Shown here: piece after piece, positions 16,668 through 25,234 of the stretch
Numbering within the stretch: the stretch's first letter is position 1
Layout of the letters: each line of letters starts with the position of its first letter
DNA from: an uncultured Ruminococcus sp.
GTDB taxonomy: Bacteria; Bacillota; Clostridia; Lachnospirales; Lachnospiraceae
Assembly (NCBI GenBank): GCA_946494335.1
Contig: CAMMBV010000025.1
Coordinates: 1 to 49,198 of the forward strand
Direction: 5' to 3'
DNA length: 49,198 nt
Notes under the pieces: generated by a model
The model's database searches: none
Told to the model about the DNA's origin: nothing
What the model saw: only the letters and a program-made list of their open reading frames with translations
Program-made: the position numbers and the translations under genes

Positions 16668-16697
16668 TTGTAAATGCCCCGCTCCTTATGGTACAAT
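16668..16697 (+). promoter_or_regulatory. Promoter of the lipoprotein-trxB pair
   Basis: TTGTAA (16668-16673), an 18-base spacer and TACAAT (16692-16697), ahead of an AATAGGAGGA ribosome site. An inverted repeat CGGGGC/GCCCCG spans the -35 region. Confidence 0.6.
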
Positions 16698-16734
16698 TTG
16701 CGTAGCAAGCTGTGTTTGGGAATAGGAGGACTCT

Positions 16735-17928
16735 ATGAAGAAACTGATTTTGGGGGGAATCATGATTCTGACACTGGCGCTGACAGGATGTGAAAGGACG
16801 AAGGAAGAAAGTGTTCCGCTTGTGACGGAAGAGGAACTGCAGCCGGGAGAAGAAGAGGTTTTGACGGTGGATATTGATTCAAAACTGAAAAGTTTTGAGT
16901 TTTCGGTTCAGGGGACGGCCTGCCGGCTTCCGGCGGCTATGGAAGAGCTGAAAGAAAAGGGCTGGGAATACGACGGAGACGAAAACGCAGCCGTAGCGGC
17001 GGAGTCTTTCCTGGAAAATCAGAAACTCTATCTGGGAGACTACGGCTGTACGGTGGATGTAACCAATTTTTCCGCGGAGGAGACCCCGGCGGCCCAGTGT
17101 TACGTGGGGCGCATCGTTCTGGAGGAGGGAAAGCAGGCGGAGCGGATTGTTCTGCCAGGCAACCTGGTGCTGGGAGAAGCAACGGCCGTTCAGGCGGAGG
17201 AGATGTACGGAAAGCCAAAAGACCGGTATGAAGATGACTCTCAGATCATACTGACGTATGAATACGGCGTTTATGAAAGAGCTGTGCTGACTTTCAAGGC
17301 TAATACGGAAGTGCTGTCAAAGGCGGAGCTGTGCAACCAGATGAATCCTCAGGAGCAGGAGCTGTATGAAAATGCGGATAAGAAAAAAACGCCGGAGGTG
17401 GAACAGTATCAGGCTCCGGATGCTGTGACGGACGATCTGATGGATTTTACCGTGGAGTATGCAGGGAGTCTCTATCAGATTCCGGCGCCGGTCTCGGCTT
17501 TTACGGACAATGGATGGGAAATTGAGAAGGAAAGTTCCGACGAGGCGGTAAAAAGCGGAAAATACGGATATGTGACGCTGGTAAAAGGGAATCAGAATCT
17601 GTATGCGGTGGTTTACAATTACGGAGAAGATATAACCGCCGTCAATAACTGTTTCGTCACCGCAGTGCACGGAGATCTGACCACTACGAAAGTTCCCATA
17701 CGGGCGGCACTTGGCATCACGCTGGGGATGCCCCAAGAAGCCTTTCTGGAAGCCGCCGACTCGCTGGATTTTGAAGAGGAAAGCGGAAAAGAAGAAAATA
17801 CTACGGTGTTTACTTTTTATCAGAATGAGGAAAAATTAAATTATACGGAAGTAATTCTGGATCATGACCTGGAGATGGTAAGCGGAATCAAAATCGTGCA
17901 TTTTCGGGAAGAGGAAGGAGATCTTTGA
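16735..17928 (+). CDS. Lipoprotein with two tandem homologous domains, function unknown
   Basis: A 397-residue secreted protein with a lipoprotein signal peptide (lipobox LTGC, Cys19) and a Glu-rich linker. Two regions share one pattern: residues about 48-175 (FEFSVQGTACRLPAAMEELKEKGWE ... GNLVLGEATAVQAEEMYGKP) and about 236-375 (MDFTVEYAGSLYQIPAPVSAF then GWEIEKE ... IRAALGITLGMPQEAFLEA). In each, a short beta start leads to a GWE motif, then a helix beginning with Gly-(Glu/Met), consistent with an internal duplication. I recognise no enzymatic motif. It is followed directly by trxB, with stop and start overlapping by one base. Confidence 0.8.
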   Translation: MKKLILGGIMILTLALTGCERTKEESVPLVTEEELQPGEEEVLTVDIDSKLKSFEFSVQGTACRLPAAMEELKEKGWEYDGDENAAVAAESFLENQKLYLGDYGCTVDVTNFSAEETPAAQCYVGRIVLEEGKQAERIVLPGNLVLGEATAVQAEEMYGKPKDRYEDDSQIILTYEYGVYERAVLTFKANTEVLSKAELCNQMNPQEQELYENADKKKTPEVEQYQAPDAVTDDLMDFTVEYAGSLYQIPAPVSAFTDNGWEIEKESSDEAVKSGKYGYVTLVKGNQNLYAVVYNYGEDITAVNNCFVTAVHGDLTTTKVPIRAALGITLGMPQEAFLEAADSLDFEEESGKEENTTVFTFYQNEEKLNYTEVILDHDLEMVSGIKIVHFREEEGDL

Positions 17929-18848
17929 TGAGTACAGTGTATGATGTTGTCATTGTGGGCAGCGGACCGGCCGGTCTGGCCGCTGCAATTTACGGCCAGA
18001 GGGCGGGTCTGTCCCTGCTGGTTCTGGAAGAGGCATACGTAAGCGGCGGTCAGGTGATAAATACGTATGATGTGGACAATTATCCCGGTCTGCCGGGGAT
18101 CAGCGGCATGGAGCTGGCAGATAAGTTTTATGAGCATGCCAGAAGTATGGGTGCTGCTTTTATGACGGCTGCCGTCAGATCTATATCGGAAAAAGACGGG
18201 CTGAAGGAAATTCACACGTCGAAGGAGAAGCTTCTGGCCAGGACTGTGATACTGGCTTCGGGAGCACGCCACCGGCTTTTGGGAGTGCCGGGAGAAGAGG
18301 CGCTGACGGGAATGGGAGTCTCCTACTGCGCCACCTGTGACGGAGCTTTTTTCCGGGATAAAACAGTCGCGGTGATAGGCGGAGGCGACGTGGCGGTGGA
18401 GGACGCCATATTTCTGGCCAGGGGATGTAAAAAAGTTTATGTGATCCACAGAAGGGATCAGCTTCGGGCGGCCCGCATTCTTCAGGATAAGCTGAAAGAG
18501 CTTGATAATGTGGAAATGAAATGGAGCTGTGTGGCGGATGAAATCCAGGGAGACGGTCAGGTGTCTGCCATAAAGGTGCGCAGCGTGAAAGACGGTCAGG
18601 TAAGCCAGCTGCCGGTGGATGGGGTATTTATTGCGGTGGGAATTCTGCCCAATACCTCCTTTGTGAAAGATTTTGTCCAGTTGGATGAGGGCGGCTATAT
18701 CATAGCCGGTGAAGATACGAAAACTTCCGTGCCGGGCGTCTTTGCGGCCGGTGATGTGAGAACGAAAGCGTTAAGACAGATCATTACGGCGGCTGCGGAC
18801 GGGGCCAACGCCATCACGGCAGTGGAAGAGTATCTGCTGAATGTGTGA
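17928..18848 (+). CDS. trxB: Thioredoxin reductase (NADPH or ferredoxin type)
   Basis: A 306-residue FAD enzyme of the low-molecular-weight thioredoxin reductase family. It has the FAD-binding GSGPAGLAAAIYGQRAG (11-27), the redox-active CATC (Cys134, Cys137) and the nucleotide-binding GGGDVAVEDAIFLA (151-164) followed by HRRDQLRA. The HRR residues are those associated with NADPH preference. The closing FAD motif is FAAGDVR. ATG 17928 overlaps the lipoprotein stop and has AAGGAG 7 bases upstream; an in-frame TTG 3 bases earlier is not needed. Its thioredoxin partner is encoded less than 1 kb away on the other strand. Confidence 0.94.
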   Translation: MSTVYDVVIVGSGPAGLAAAIYGQRAGLSLLVLEEAYVSGGQVINTYDVDNYPGLPGISGMELADKFYEHARSMGAAFMTAAVRSISEKDGLKEIHTSKEKLLARTVILASGARHRLLGVPGEEALTGMGVSYCATCDGAFFRDKTVAVIGGGDVAVEDAIFLARGCKKVYVIHRRDQLRAARILQDKLKELDNVEMKWSCVADEIQGDGQVSAIKVRSVKDGQVSQLPVDGVFIAVGILPNTSFVKDFVQLDEGGYIIAGEDTKTSVPGVFAAGDVRTKALRQIITAAADGANAITAVEEYLLNV

Positions 18849-18862
18849 ATATTACAGTGTAC

Positions 18863-18893
18863 AAAAAAGACAGGGGCAGCCCTGTCTTTTTTT
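18863..18893 (+). terminator. Rho-independent terminator after trxB
   Basis: AAAAGACAGGG and CCCTGTCTTTT form a perfect stem with a GCAG loop and are followed by further T residues. It is almost symmetric and may also serve the tRNA transcript from the other strand. Confidence 0.9.
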
Positions 18894-18965
18894 GCGGTAC
18901 AACGTAAACGGACACAAAAAAACACCGTCCCCAGAGCTTCTCGTCTCCAAAAACAGTGCCTTTAG

Positions 18966-19038
18966 TGCGCGATCAGGGGTTCGAACCCTGGACACCCTGA
19001 TTAAGAGTCAGGTGCTCTGCCAGCTGAGCTAATCGCGC
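18966..19038 (-). tRNA. tRNA-Lys (anticodon CUU)
   Basis: On the minus strand the cloverleaf is complete: acceptor GCGCGAT/ATCGCGC, D arm GCTCAGCTGGCAGAGC, anticodon loop CTCTTAA with anticodon CTT, and T arm CAGGGTTCGAACCCCTG with the invariant TTCGAA. The discriminator is A. CCA is not encoded. It has its own promoter and stands alone. Confidence 0.97.
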
Positions 19039-19068
19039 CTGCGTTATTACTTTTTCAACGTGATTGTC

Positions 19069-19097
19069 ATTATAATAGAAAAGGGTCGAAAAATCAA
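19069..19097 (-). promoter_or_regulatory. Promoter of tRNA-Lys
   Basis: On the minus strand TTGATT (19092-19097) is followed after 17 bases by TATAAT (19069-19074), about 30 bases before the tRNA. A G+C-poor run of T and A (19097-19140) precedes it, resembling an UP element. Confidence 0.85.
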
Positions 19098-19167
19098 CCC
19101 TTTTTTAATAATTTTTTTTGTATTTTTTTAGAAACTTTTTTGGAATTTGTGTTCAGGCCTTCCTGCC

Positions 19168-19488
19168 CTACTGTAAAACCTGGGATATTTCCTGCTCCAG
19201 ATCCTCCAGATTTCGCATTCCTACGATCTTTTTCTTAAGCGCGCCCTTTTTAAAGAGAAGCAAAGTGGGCACGGACATAATGCCGTACTGCTGGGTAAGA
19301 CGGGGCGCCTGATCGATATCTACTTTTGCCACCACAAGTTGGCCCTCCCGTTTCCTGGACAGTTCATCCAGTACGGGAGCCATCATTTTGCAGGGGCCGC
19401 ACCAGACGGCATACATATCCGCCAGGACCGGCAGATCAGATGTCTGAATCTGTTGATCAAAATTTTCTTCATTCCATTCTTGTACCAT
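19168..19488 (-). CDS. trxA: Thioredoxin
   Basis: A 106-residue protein with the thioredoxin fold and active site WCGPC (Cys30, Cys33), the cis-Pro motif SVPTLLLF, and Asp24 in VLADMYA at the position of the buried acid. It is preceded by AAAGGAGG. It is the last gene of a minus-strand group trmB, 50-residue protein, trxA. The thioredoxin reductase gene on the opposite strand is the likely partner. Confidence 0.95.
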   Translation of the reverse strand: MVQEWNEENFDQQIQTSDLPVLADMYAVWCGPCKMMAPVLDELSRKREGQLVVAKVDIDQAPRLTQQYGIMSVPTLLLFKKGALKKKIVGMRNLEDLEQEISQVLQ

Positions 19489-19520
19489 AAAAAAACCTCC
19501 TTTGTTTTTGATGCTTTTTC

Positions 19521-19673
19521 CTATTTTTTTCGTTTCTTTTTTTGGGGTCCCTTCTGAAGAGCCTGATTCAATTCATCTACGGATTTTTGAAGTTTCAGAA
19601 GCGTACTGTCCATTTTACGGTTGCGGTAGCACCACTGCAGCAGGTTTTTTCGCACTCCCCGGTATCTGGCCAT
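19521..19673 (-). CDS. 50-residue basic protein of unknown function
   Basis: A short frame between trmB and trxA on the same strand. It begins MARYRGVRKNLLQWCYRNRK, continues into a leucine/glutamine heptad-like helix (MDSTLLKLQKSVDELNQALQ) and ends in a run of Lys and Arg. AGGAGA precedes the ATG by about 8 bases. The spacing to trmB (64 bases) and trxA (32 bases) and the non-random layout, basic-coil-basic, support a real gene. It could bind nucleic acid. No family recognised. Confidence 0.6.
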   Translation of the reverse strand: MARYRGVRKNLLQWCYRNRKMDSTLLKLQKSVDELNQALQKGPQKKKRKK

Positions 19674-19737
19674 ACTTTTCTCCTGACTACATTCTTTCTT
19701 TAGTATATGAAAAATTCATTGGTCTATCCAGTGTTTT

Positions 19738-20379
19738 TTATCTTTGAAGAATCATTTTGCAGATGGGGTTTCCCATGGAAGAAAATTTTTCTTCATACTC
19801 GGTCATCACATTATCCCGGCACAGTTTCAGGTCTTTATGAAGATCGAAGGTGCAGACCAGGATCTTCCAGCCGCTTTCTTCTGCCTCCTGGATGGAAAAT
19901 TCAAACAGTTCCCGGTTGTCCGTTTTGAACTCTACGGTTCCTTCTTTTTTCAGTATCTGGTCATATCGTGTCAGGAACTGCCGGGAGGTCAGCCGACGTT
20001 TGGCGTGGCGGTCCTTGGGCCAGGGATCAGAAAAGTTAAGATATATTTTGTCCACTTCGCCCTTTTCAAATATTTCCGGAAGCTCTCTGGCATCCACCCG
20101 CAGAAAGTACAGGTTGGATAAAGGATTGGACTCTTCTCTTTTCTGGACCGCGCGCAGAAGGACGCTGTCATACATTTCAATTCCCACATAGTTGATTTCC
20201 GGATGCAGTTTTGCCATATCCATAATAAACCGGCCTTTTCCCATTCCTACTTCGATATGCACCGGACCGGGGGCGGGGAAGAGACCGCTCCATTGGCCTT
20301 TTGCCTTTTGGGGCTCCTGAATTACGTACTCGCTTTGAGTGATTGCTTCTTTGGCCCCTGGAATATTTCGTAAACGCAT
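19738..20379 (-). CDS. trmB: tRNA (guanine-N7-)-methyltransferase
   Basis: A 213-residue SAM-dependent enzyme that methylates G46 of tRNA. It starts MRLRNIPGAKEAITQSEYVI, the standard TrmB N terminus. It has the SAM motif EVGMGKGRF (43-51), GIEMY, and the family signature NFSDPWPKDRHAKRRL. ATG 20379 is chosen for this reason and because AAAAGGAAAA precedes it; the frame extends further upstream as a hydrophobic stretch without a ribosome site and is not expected to be translated. Confidence 0.94.
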   Translation of the reverse strand: MRLRNIPGAKEAITQSEYVIQEPQKAKGQWSGLFPAPGPVHIEVGMGKGRFIMDMAKLHPEINYVGIEMYDSVLLRAVQKREESNPLSNLYFLRVDARELPEIFEKGEVDKIYLNFSDPWPKDRHAKRRLTSRQFLTRYDQILKKEGTVEFKTDNRELFEFSIQEAEESGWKILVCTFDLHKDLKLCRDNVMTEYEEKFSSMGNPICKMILQR

Positions 20380-20554
20380 AAACAATTTTTCCTTTTTCGT
20401 CATATTTTGTAAAATATTTATATTATATATTACTATAAAAATGGGGATGATAAAAGGCATTTCTTTTAATTTTTTTTATATTGGGTCTGGTTTTTTTCAA
20501 AAAAAAGAGTATTATATATGGAGAAGTTTTTGAGCACAAAAACAGGAGGCACAT

Positions 20555-20866
20555 ATGGAAACAGTTATCAAGAAACTATCAGAGATTGAAGTCGCTGCGA
20601 AGAAGATCATGGATGATGCCAACGGGCAGCTCAAGGAACTGGACTTAAGAATGCAGGATCAGATCAAAGCCTTCGATGAGCAGGTAGAGGCTGATACGCA
20701 GAATCGTCTGGAGGAGCTGCGAAAGGAACTGCAGGCGGAAAATGAGCGAGCGCTTAAAAAATTACAGGATGATACACAGCGGGGGCTGGCTTCTCTTTAT
20801 GAGTCTTTTGAGAAGAAACACAGCCGGCTGTCCGATGAAATCGTAAAAAGAATAACCGAGGTATGA
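20555..20866 (+). CDS. V-type ATPase peripheral-stalk subunit (G/H-like)
   Basis: The first gene of the V-type ATPase operon. It encodes 103 residues that are almost entirely helical and charged, with long Glu/Lys/Gln heptads (KELDLRMQDQIKAFDEQVEA and following), as in the short coiled-coil subunit that pairs with subunit E in the peripheral stalk. ACAGGAGG lies before the ATG, and the next start is 4 bases beyond its stop. Such short coils are poorly conserved, so the assignment rests on position and composition. Confidence 0.8.
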   Translation: METVIKKLSEIEVAAKKIMDDANGQLKELDLRMQDQIKAFDEQVEADTQNRLEELRKELQAENERALKKLQDDTQRGLASLYESFEKKHSRLSDEIVKRITEV

Positions 20867-20870
20867 GACT

Positions 20871-21911
20871 ATGGGAAAAATGCTTTCATACAGCGGTCTC
20901 GTAACGAAAATACGCGCCATGAAAAGCAATCTGCTGACAGACGATCAGTATCGGGAACTGGCGGAGATATCCTCTGTGCCGCTGGCGGTGGCTTATTTAA
21001 AACAGCTCCCGGCATACAGCCAGATCTGGGCGTCTCTGGATGAGAATGACCTGCACAGAGGGCAGATCGAAAAACTCCTTATTAATGCCATATATAATGA
21101 TTTTACAAGGCTGTACCGTTTTGCCAACATGGAGCAGCGCAGATTCCTTGACCTGTACTTTAAAAGATATGAAGTGGCCATATTGAAGAACTGCCTGAAC
21201 AAGGTGTTTGACCACAGAGATGTGGAGCTGGATCTGTCTATGTTCCACGCGTTTTTCGGAAGACACTCTTCGCTTAACATCAATCTTCTGGCGTCTTCAT
21301 CAACCATTGAAGAGTTTATTAATAATCTGAAAGGCACGGAATATTACGAACCGCTGAACCGTCTGCGGAAAATTGAGTCTCCCACGCTGTTTGATTATGA
21401 GACGGCGCTGGATGTGTTCAATTTCCGTACTATATGGACTTTGAAGGATAAACTGTTTGAAAAAGATGATTTAAAACGGCTTACCCATGCTTACGGCCAC
21501 AAATTTGATCTTCTGAATCTGCAGTGGATTCACAGATCCAGGGAATTTTACCAGGCCACACCGGCCGATATCTATGCCCTGCTTTTGCCGGTCAATTATA
21601 AACTGAAAAAAGAGGAGATTGCCGCCCTTGTGGAGGCGGAGAGCAATGCAACCTTTGAAAACGTGCTGAGCCAGACCTATTACGGAAAACATTATCCGCA
21701 GCTGTCCGGCGATACGTTGGAGGATATGTACATTGCCATCATGAAAAAGGTGCTGTCCAGAGAATCCAAGGACAATCCCTACTCGGCGGCAACCATATAT
21801 CAGTATCTTTATCTGAAAGATCATGAAATACGACGCCTTACCGTAGCCCTGGAGTGTATTCGCTACAGCGTGCCTCCTGAGGATACAGTATCGCATATAT
21901 TTAAATTTTAA
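20871..21911 (+). CDS. ntpC: V-type ATPase subunit C (central-stalk cap, d-like)
   Basis: A 346-residue soluble protein of the V-ATPase AC39/C family, the cap that seats the rotor shaft on the membrane ring. It begins with the family start YSGLVTKIRAMKSNLL and contains repeated helical units ending in IRYSVPPEDTVSHIFKF. It lies between the stalk subunit and subunit I, as in other clostridial operons. Full length. Confidence 0.92.
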   Translation: MGKMLSYSGLVTKIRAMKSNLLTDDQYRELAEISSVPLAVAYLKQLPAYSQIWASLDENDLHRGQIEKLLINAIYNDFTRLYRFANMEQRRFLDLYFKRYEVAILKNCLNKVFDHRDVELDLSMFHAFFGRHSSLNINLLASSSTIEEFINNLKGTEYYEPLNRLRKIESPTLFDYETALDVFNFRTIWTLKDKLFEKDDLKRLTHAYGHKFDLLNLQWIHRSREFYQATPADIYALLLPVNYKLKKEEIAALVEAESNATFENVLSQTYYGKHYPQLSGDTLEDMYIAIMKKVLSRESKDNPYSAATIYQYLYLKDHEIRRLTVALECIRYSVPPEDTVSHIFKF

Positions 21912-21929
21912 ACCGGGAGGTGTACTTCA

Positions 21930-23861
21930 TTGATTGAGAAAATGAAATTTATCAGCATCACCGGTCCGAAGGCGGATATTGACCGCGTCGTAAATGAATA
22001 CCTGTCCAAATATGAGATTCATCTGGAAAACGCTCTCACCGAGCTTCAAAGTGTCCAGAATCTGGATCCTTACATTCAGATAAATCCCTATCGGGAATCT
22101 TTGAATAAGGCCAGTGAATTCTGCAATCTCTTTGATTCCAAAACGGTGGACACTTCCATATCACTGTCCATCGAAGACTCTCTTAAACTGATTGAATCAG
22201 TGGACGAGCAGTATACGGCCGTCACCCAGGAGCTGGAGGATCTGGAGAAACAGCGCAGTCATCTGGAAGAGTCCATGAAGAGGATTCAGCCCTTCCGTGA
22301 TCTGCATTATAACCTTTCATCGCTGCTGCATTTTGAGTTTATCCGTTTCCGATTCGGACGGATAGCAAAAGAATATTTCGGTAAGTTTCAGGATTATATC
22401 TATGATAATTATGATACTTATTTCTACTCATGCGGGGAAGATGAAAACTATATCTGGGGCGCTTACTTCTGTCCCAGGGCCCAGCTTAAAAAGATTGATG
22501 CAGTCTATGCGTCCATGCATTTTGAGCGGGTTTACCTGCCGGATGAATATTCCGGCACGCCGGAGGAGGCCTTTGACCATCTGGAAGGCGAACTGAAAAG
22601 TCTGAATGAAAAGATCGATGGGCACAAAGATAAGCTGCAGAAGCTGATCAATGATTATAAGGATCGTCTGGCGGCTGCAAAGAGGATGCTTGACAGCTGT
22701 TCTACAAATTTCGACGTGCGCCGTCTGGCGGCCTGCACCAAGGATGAATATGAGGTCTTCTATATCCTCTGCGGATGGATGAGCAAAAAGGATGCCGCTG
22801 ATTTCCAGAAGGATATCCGGGATGATGAAAACGTATATTTCTTTGTGGAGAACTATACCGGCCATGAACTGGGCATGCCTCCCACAAAGCTTCACAACCC
22901 CAGACTGTTCCGTCCCTTTGAAATGTTTATCCGTATGTACGGACTTCCGGCATACAATGAGATCGACCCGACCATATTTGTTTCGCTTACCTACGCCTTT
23001 ATTTTTGGCGCCATGTTCGGGGATATCGGACAGGGGCTGTGTCTCTTCCTGGGCGGACTCCTTCTATATAAATGGAAGAAGATGGATCTGGCTGCCATTA
23101 TTTCCACGGCGGGAATTTTTTCCACCTTTTTCGGGTTCATGTTCGGAAGCTTTTTCGGGTTTGAGATGGAAAATCCCATCTGGCTCAGTCCGAAAACCAA
23201 TATGAGTACCCTGCCGTTTATCGGTACGCTGAATACCGTGTTTGTGGTGGCTATCGGATTTGGAATGTTTCTGATTCTTTTGTCCATGGTATTTCATATT
23301 ATCAATGGAATCAAGGCAAAGGATACGGAGAATATCTGGTTCGATCATAATGCCGTGGCGGGACTGGTTTTCTACGGCGCGCTGACGGCGGTTATCTTCC
23401 TGTTTATGACCGGTCATACGCTTCCGGCTGCCGTAGTACTGGTTATCATGTTTGTGGCGCCCCTGCTTCTGATCTTTTTCAAGGAGCCCCTCACAAATCT
23501 GGTAAATAAAAAATCGGAAATCATGCCCGGTTCCAAGGGAATGTTTTTCGTGCAGGGATTTTTTGAACTGTTTGAAGTTTTGTTAAGTTATTTTTCCAAC
23601 ACTCTTTCCTTTGTCCGTATCGGCGCATTTGCCGTCAGTCATGCGGCCATGATGGAAGTGGTGCTCACACTGGCCGGCGCTGAAAGCAGCGGAAGCATCA
23701 ACTGGATTGTCATTGTTCTGGGCAATGCATTTGTCTGCGGACTGGAAGGTCTGATCGTGGGAATTCAGGTTCTGCGTCTGGAGTACTACGAGCTGTTCAG
23801 CCGGTTCTATAAAGGAAACGGAAGAGAATTTAAACCATTTATCAAACGAAATGAAAATTAA
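21930..23861 (+). CDS. ntpI: V-type ATPase subunit I (a-type membrane stator)
   Basis: A 643-residue protein with a long cytoplasmic coiled-coil part (1-345) and a C-terminal membrane domain of seven or eight helices. The essential ion-channel arginine is probably Arg563 in LSFVRIGAFAVSHA. TTG 21930 is the likely start: GGGAGG is about 10 bases upstream, while the first ATG (21942) would be too far from it. The subunit forms the half-channels with the K ring and links to the peripheral stalks. Confidence 0.94.
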   Translation: MIEKMKFISITGPKADIDRVVNEYLSKYEIHLENALTELQSVQNLDPYIQINPYRESLNKASEFCNLFDSKTVDTSISLSIEDSLKLIESVDEQYTAVTQELEDLEKQRSHLEESMKRIQPFRDLHYNLSSLLHFEFIRFRFGRIAKEYFGKFQDYIYDNYDTYFYSCGEDENYIWGAYFCPRAQLKKIDAVYASMHFERVYLPDEYSGTPEEAFDHLEGELKSLNEKIDGHKDKLQKLINDYKDRLAAAKRMLDSCSTNFDVRRLAACTKDEYEVFYILCGWMSKKDAADFQKDIRDDENVYFFVENYTGHELGMPPTKLHNPRLFRPFEMFIRMYGLPAYNEIDPTIFVSLTYAFIFGAMFGDIGQGLCLFLGGLLLYKWKKMDLAAIISTAGIFSTFFGFMFGSFFGFEMENPIWLSPKTNMSTLPFIGTLNTVFVVAIGFGMFLILLSMVFHIINGIKAKDTENIWFDHNAVAGLVFYGALTAVIFLFMTGHTLPAAVVLVIMFVAPLLLIFFKEPLTNLVNKKSEIMPGSKGMFFVQGFFELFEVLLSYFSNTLSFVRIGAFAVSHAAMMEVVLTLAGAESSGSINWIVIVLGNAFVCGLEGLIVGIQVLRLEYYELFSRFYKGNGREFKPFIKRNEN

Positions 23862-23885
23862 GGAAATCAGAGGAGGAATTTTATT

Positions 23886-24317
23886 ATGACACTGTTAATT
23901 CAGATAACATTAGCTGCAGCATTGATTTTAAGCATTATCGTTCCCTTTGGCGTATACCTGGTGGGAGAGAAAAATGAAGGACGATACAAAAAAACCGTCG
24001 GCGTAAATGCATTCTTTTTCTTTGGAACCATGATTATCGCAGCCGCCGTTATGCTGGTGGGAAAGGTGAATGTACTGGCTGACGCCGGCAACGGAATCAC
24101 CATCGGCGCCGGTATGGCATACCTGGCCGCTGCACTGGTAACCGGTCTTTCCTGTATCGGCGGCGGTGTCGCAGTTGCCAGCGCTGCTTCCGCTGCACTT
24201 GGAGCAATCAGCGAAGATTCCAGCATCCTTGGTAAATCTCTGATCTTCGTAGGTCTTGCTGAAGGTGTTGCTCTGTACGGTCTGATCATCTCCTTCATGA
24301 TCCTGGGGCAGCTTTGA
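23886..24317 (+). CDS. ntpK: V-type ATPase rotor-ring subunit K (four-helix type)
   Basis: A 143-residue proteolipid with four membrane helices (about 3-26, 40-60, 72-107, 117-141), a duplicated c subunit. Only the last helix carries the ion-binding carboxylate (Glu126 in GLAEGVALYGLI); the second helix has none, giving one carboxylate per four helices as in pumping V-type rings. The Thr-Gln-Tyr pattern of the well-known Na+-specific Enterococcus ring is not seen, so H+ is the simpler guess, but ion choice is not settled. It overlaps subunit F by one base. Confidence 0.93.
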   Translation: MTLLIQITLAAALILSIIVPFGVYLVGEKNEGRYKKTVGVNAFFFFGTMIIAAAVMLVGKVNVLADAGNGITIGAGMAYLAAALVTGLSCIGGGVAVASAASAALGAISEDSSILGKSLIFVGLAEGVALYGLIISFMILGQL

Positions 24318-24625
24318 TGAAAATGTACTTAATCAGCGACAACGTGGATACCCAGACCGGAATGCGGCTGGCAGGCGTGGAAGGCGTTGTGGTGCATGAG
24401 CGAGAGGAACTGCGCCAGGCGCTGGAAACAGCCTTTGCAGATAAGGAGATCGGGATTATCCTGCTGACAGAGAAATTCGGACGGGAATTTCCGGAACTGA
24501 TCGACGAGGTAAAGCTTACCCATAAGATGCCTCTTATTATCGAAATTCCTGACCGACACGGTACGGGCCGGAAACCGGATTTCATCACATCCTATATCAA
24601 TGAATCCATTGGACTGAAGTTATAA
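24317..24625 (+). CDS. ntpG: V-type ATPase subunit F (central stalk)
   Basis: A 102-residue protein starting MKMYLISDNVDTQTGMRLAGV, the conserved start of subunit F, and containing IGIILLTEKFGREFPELID and a final IPDRHGTG segment. It binds subunit D in the rotor shaft. ATG 24317 shares a base with the preceding stop; a TTG one codon upstream is unlikely. Called NtpG in Enterococcus. Confidence 0.92.
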   Translation: MKMYLISDNVDTQTGMRLAGVEGVVVHEREELRQALETAFADKEIGIILLTEKFGREFPELIDEVKLTHKMPLIIEIPDRHGTGRKPDFITSYINESIGLKL

Positions 24626-24650
24626 GTAATCCAGGAAGAAGGTGAGCAGA

Positions 24651-25232
24651 TTGACTACTGATGAAAAATTACAGCATTTTTATGATATTTCAATAGAAAG
24701 CGCGCAGGAAGATGCCAGAAAACTGCTGGAGACTCACAAATCAGCTCTGGATAAATCCTTTGCCGAACATAAAGAGACCAAATACCGGCAGGCACAGGCG
24801 GAGCTTTCCGCCGAATCCGATAAGCTGAAGCGGGATTTCAACAAGGAAGTGTCATCACAGCAGATCCATATCAAACGAAAATTTTCCGCTGTCACGGAGG
24901 AACTGCGGGATAAGCTGTTCCAGGAAGTAAAGGATAAGCTGGCGCTTTTTAAAGAAAGCCCCGAGTACCTGCAGATGCTTTGCCGTCAGATACAGGAGGC
25001 CCTTGATTTTGCCCAGGGAGACGAGATGGTGATCTATGTCGATCCTTCCGACGCCGGTCTGTGCGGCGAGATTGTGCAGAAACTGAACCTGAAAGACGTT
25101 GTCCCCACTGTCTCGAAAGAGGAATTCATGGGCGGTATGCGGGCTGTCATCCGTTCCAAAAACATTTTGATTGACAATTCTTTTCTGACCCTGATGAATG
25201 ACGAGAAAGAGAAATTTAACCTGGAGGTATAA
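24651..25232 (+). CDS. ntpE: V-type ATPase subunit E (peripheral stalk)
   Basis: A 193-residue protein with an N-terminal coiled coil (about 1-95) and a globular C-terminal domain containing IYVDPSDAGLCGEIVQKL and FMGGMRAVIRSKNILIDNSF, typical of subunit E. The start is uncertain: TTG 24651 gives MTTDEKLQHFYDISI, which matches the family's usual first residues and has AAGGTG 6 bases upstream; GTG 24642 is possible and adds three residues. It lies 2 bases before subunit A. Confidence 0.9.
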   Translation: MTTDEKLQHFYDISIESAQEDARKLLETHKSALDKSFAEHKETKYRQAQAELSAESDKLKRDFNKEVSSQQIHIKRKFSAVTEELRDKLFQEVKDKLALFKESPEYLQMLCRQIQEALDFAQGDEMVIYVDPSDAGLCGEIVQKLNLKDVVPTVSKEEFMGGMRAVIRSKNILIDNSFLTLMNDEKEKFNLEV

Positions 25233-25234
25233 TC

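Noticed and set aside
18894-18965. Hairpin-like sequence downstream of tRNA-Lys as a separate small RNA
   Set aside because: It can form a terminator-type stem for the tRNA transcript and has no promoter of its own; evidence is too weak for a gene.
20380-20460. N-terminal extension of TrmB to an earlier ATG at 20460
   Set aside because: The extension is hydrophobic, AT-rich and lacks a ribosome site, whereas ATG 20379 gives the standard TrmB start.
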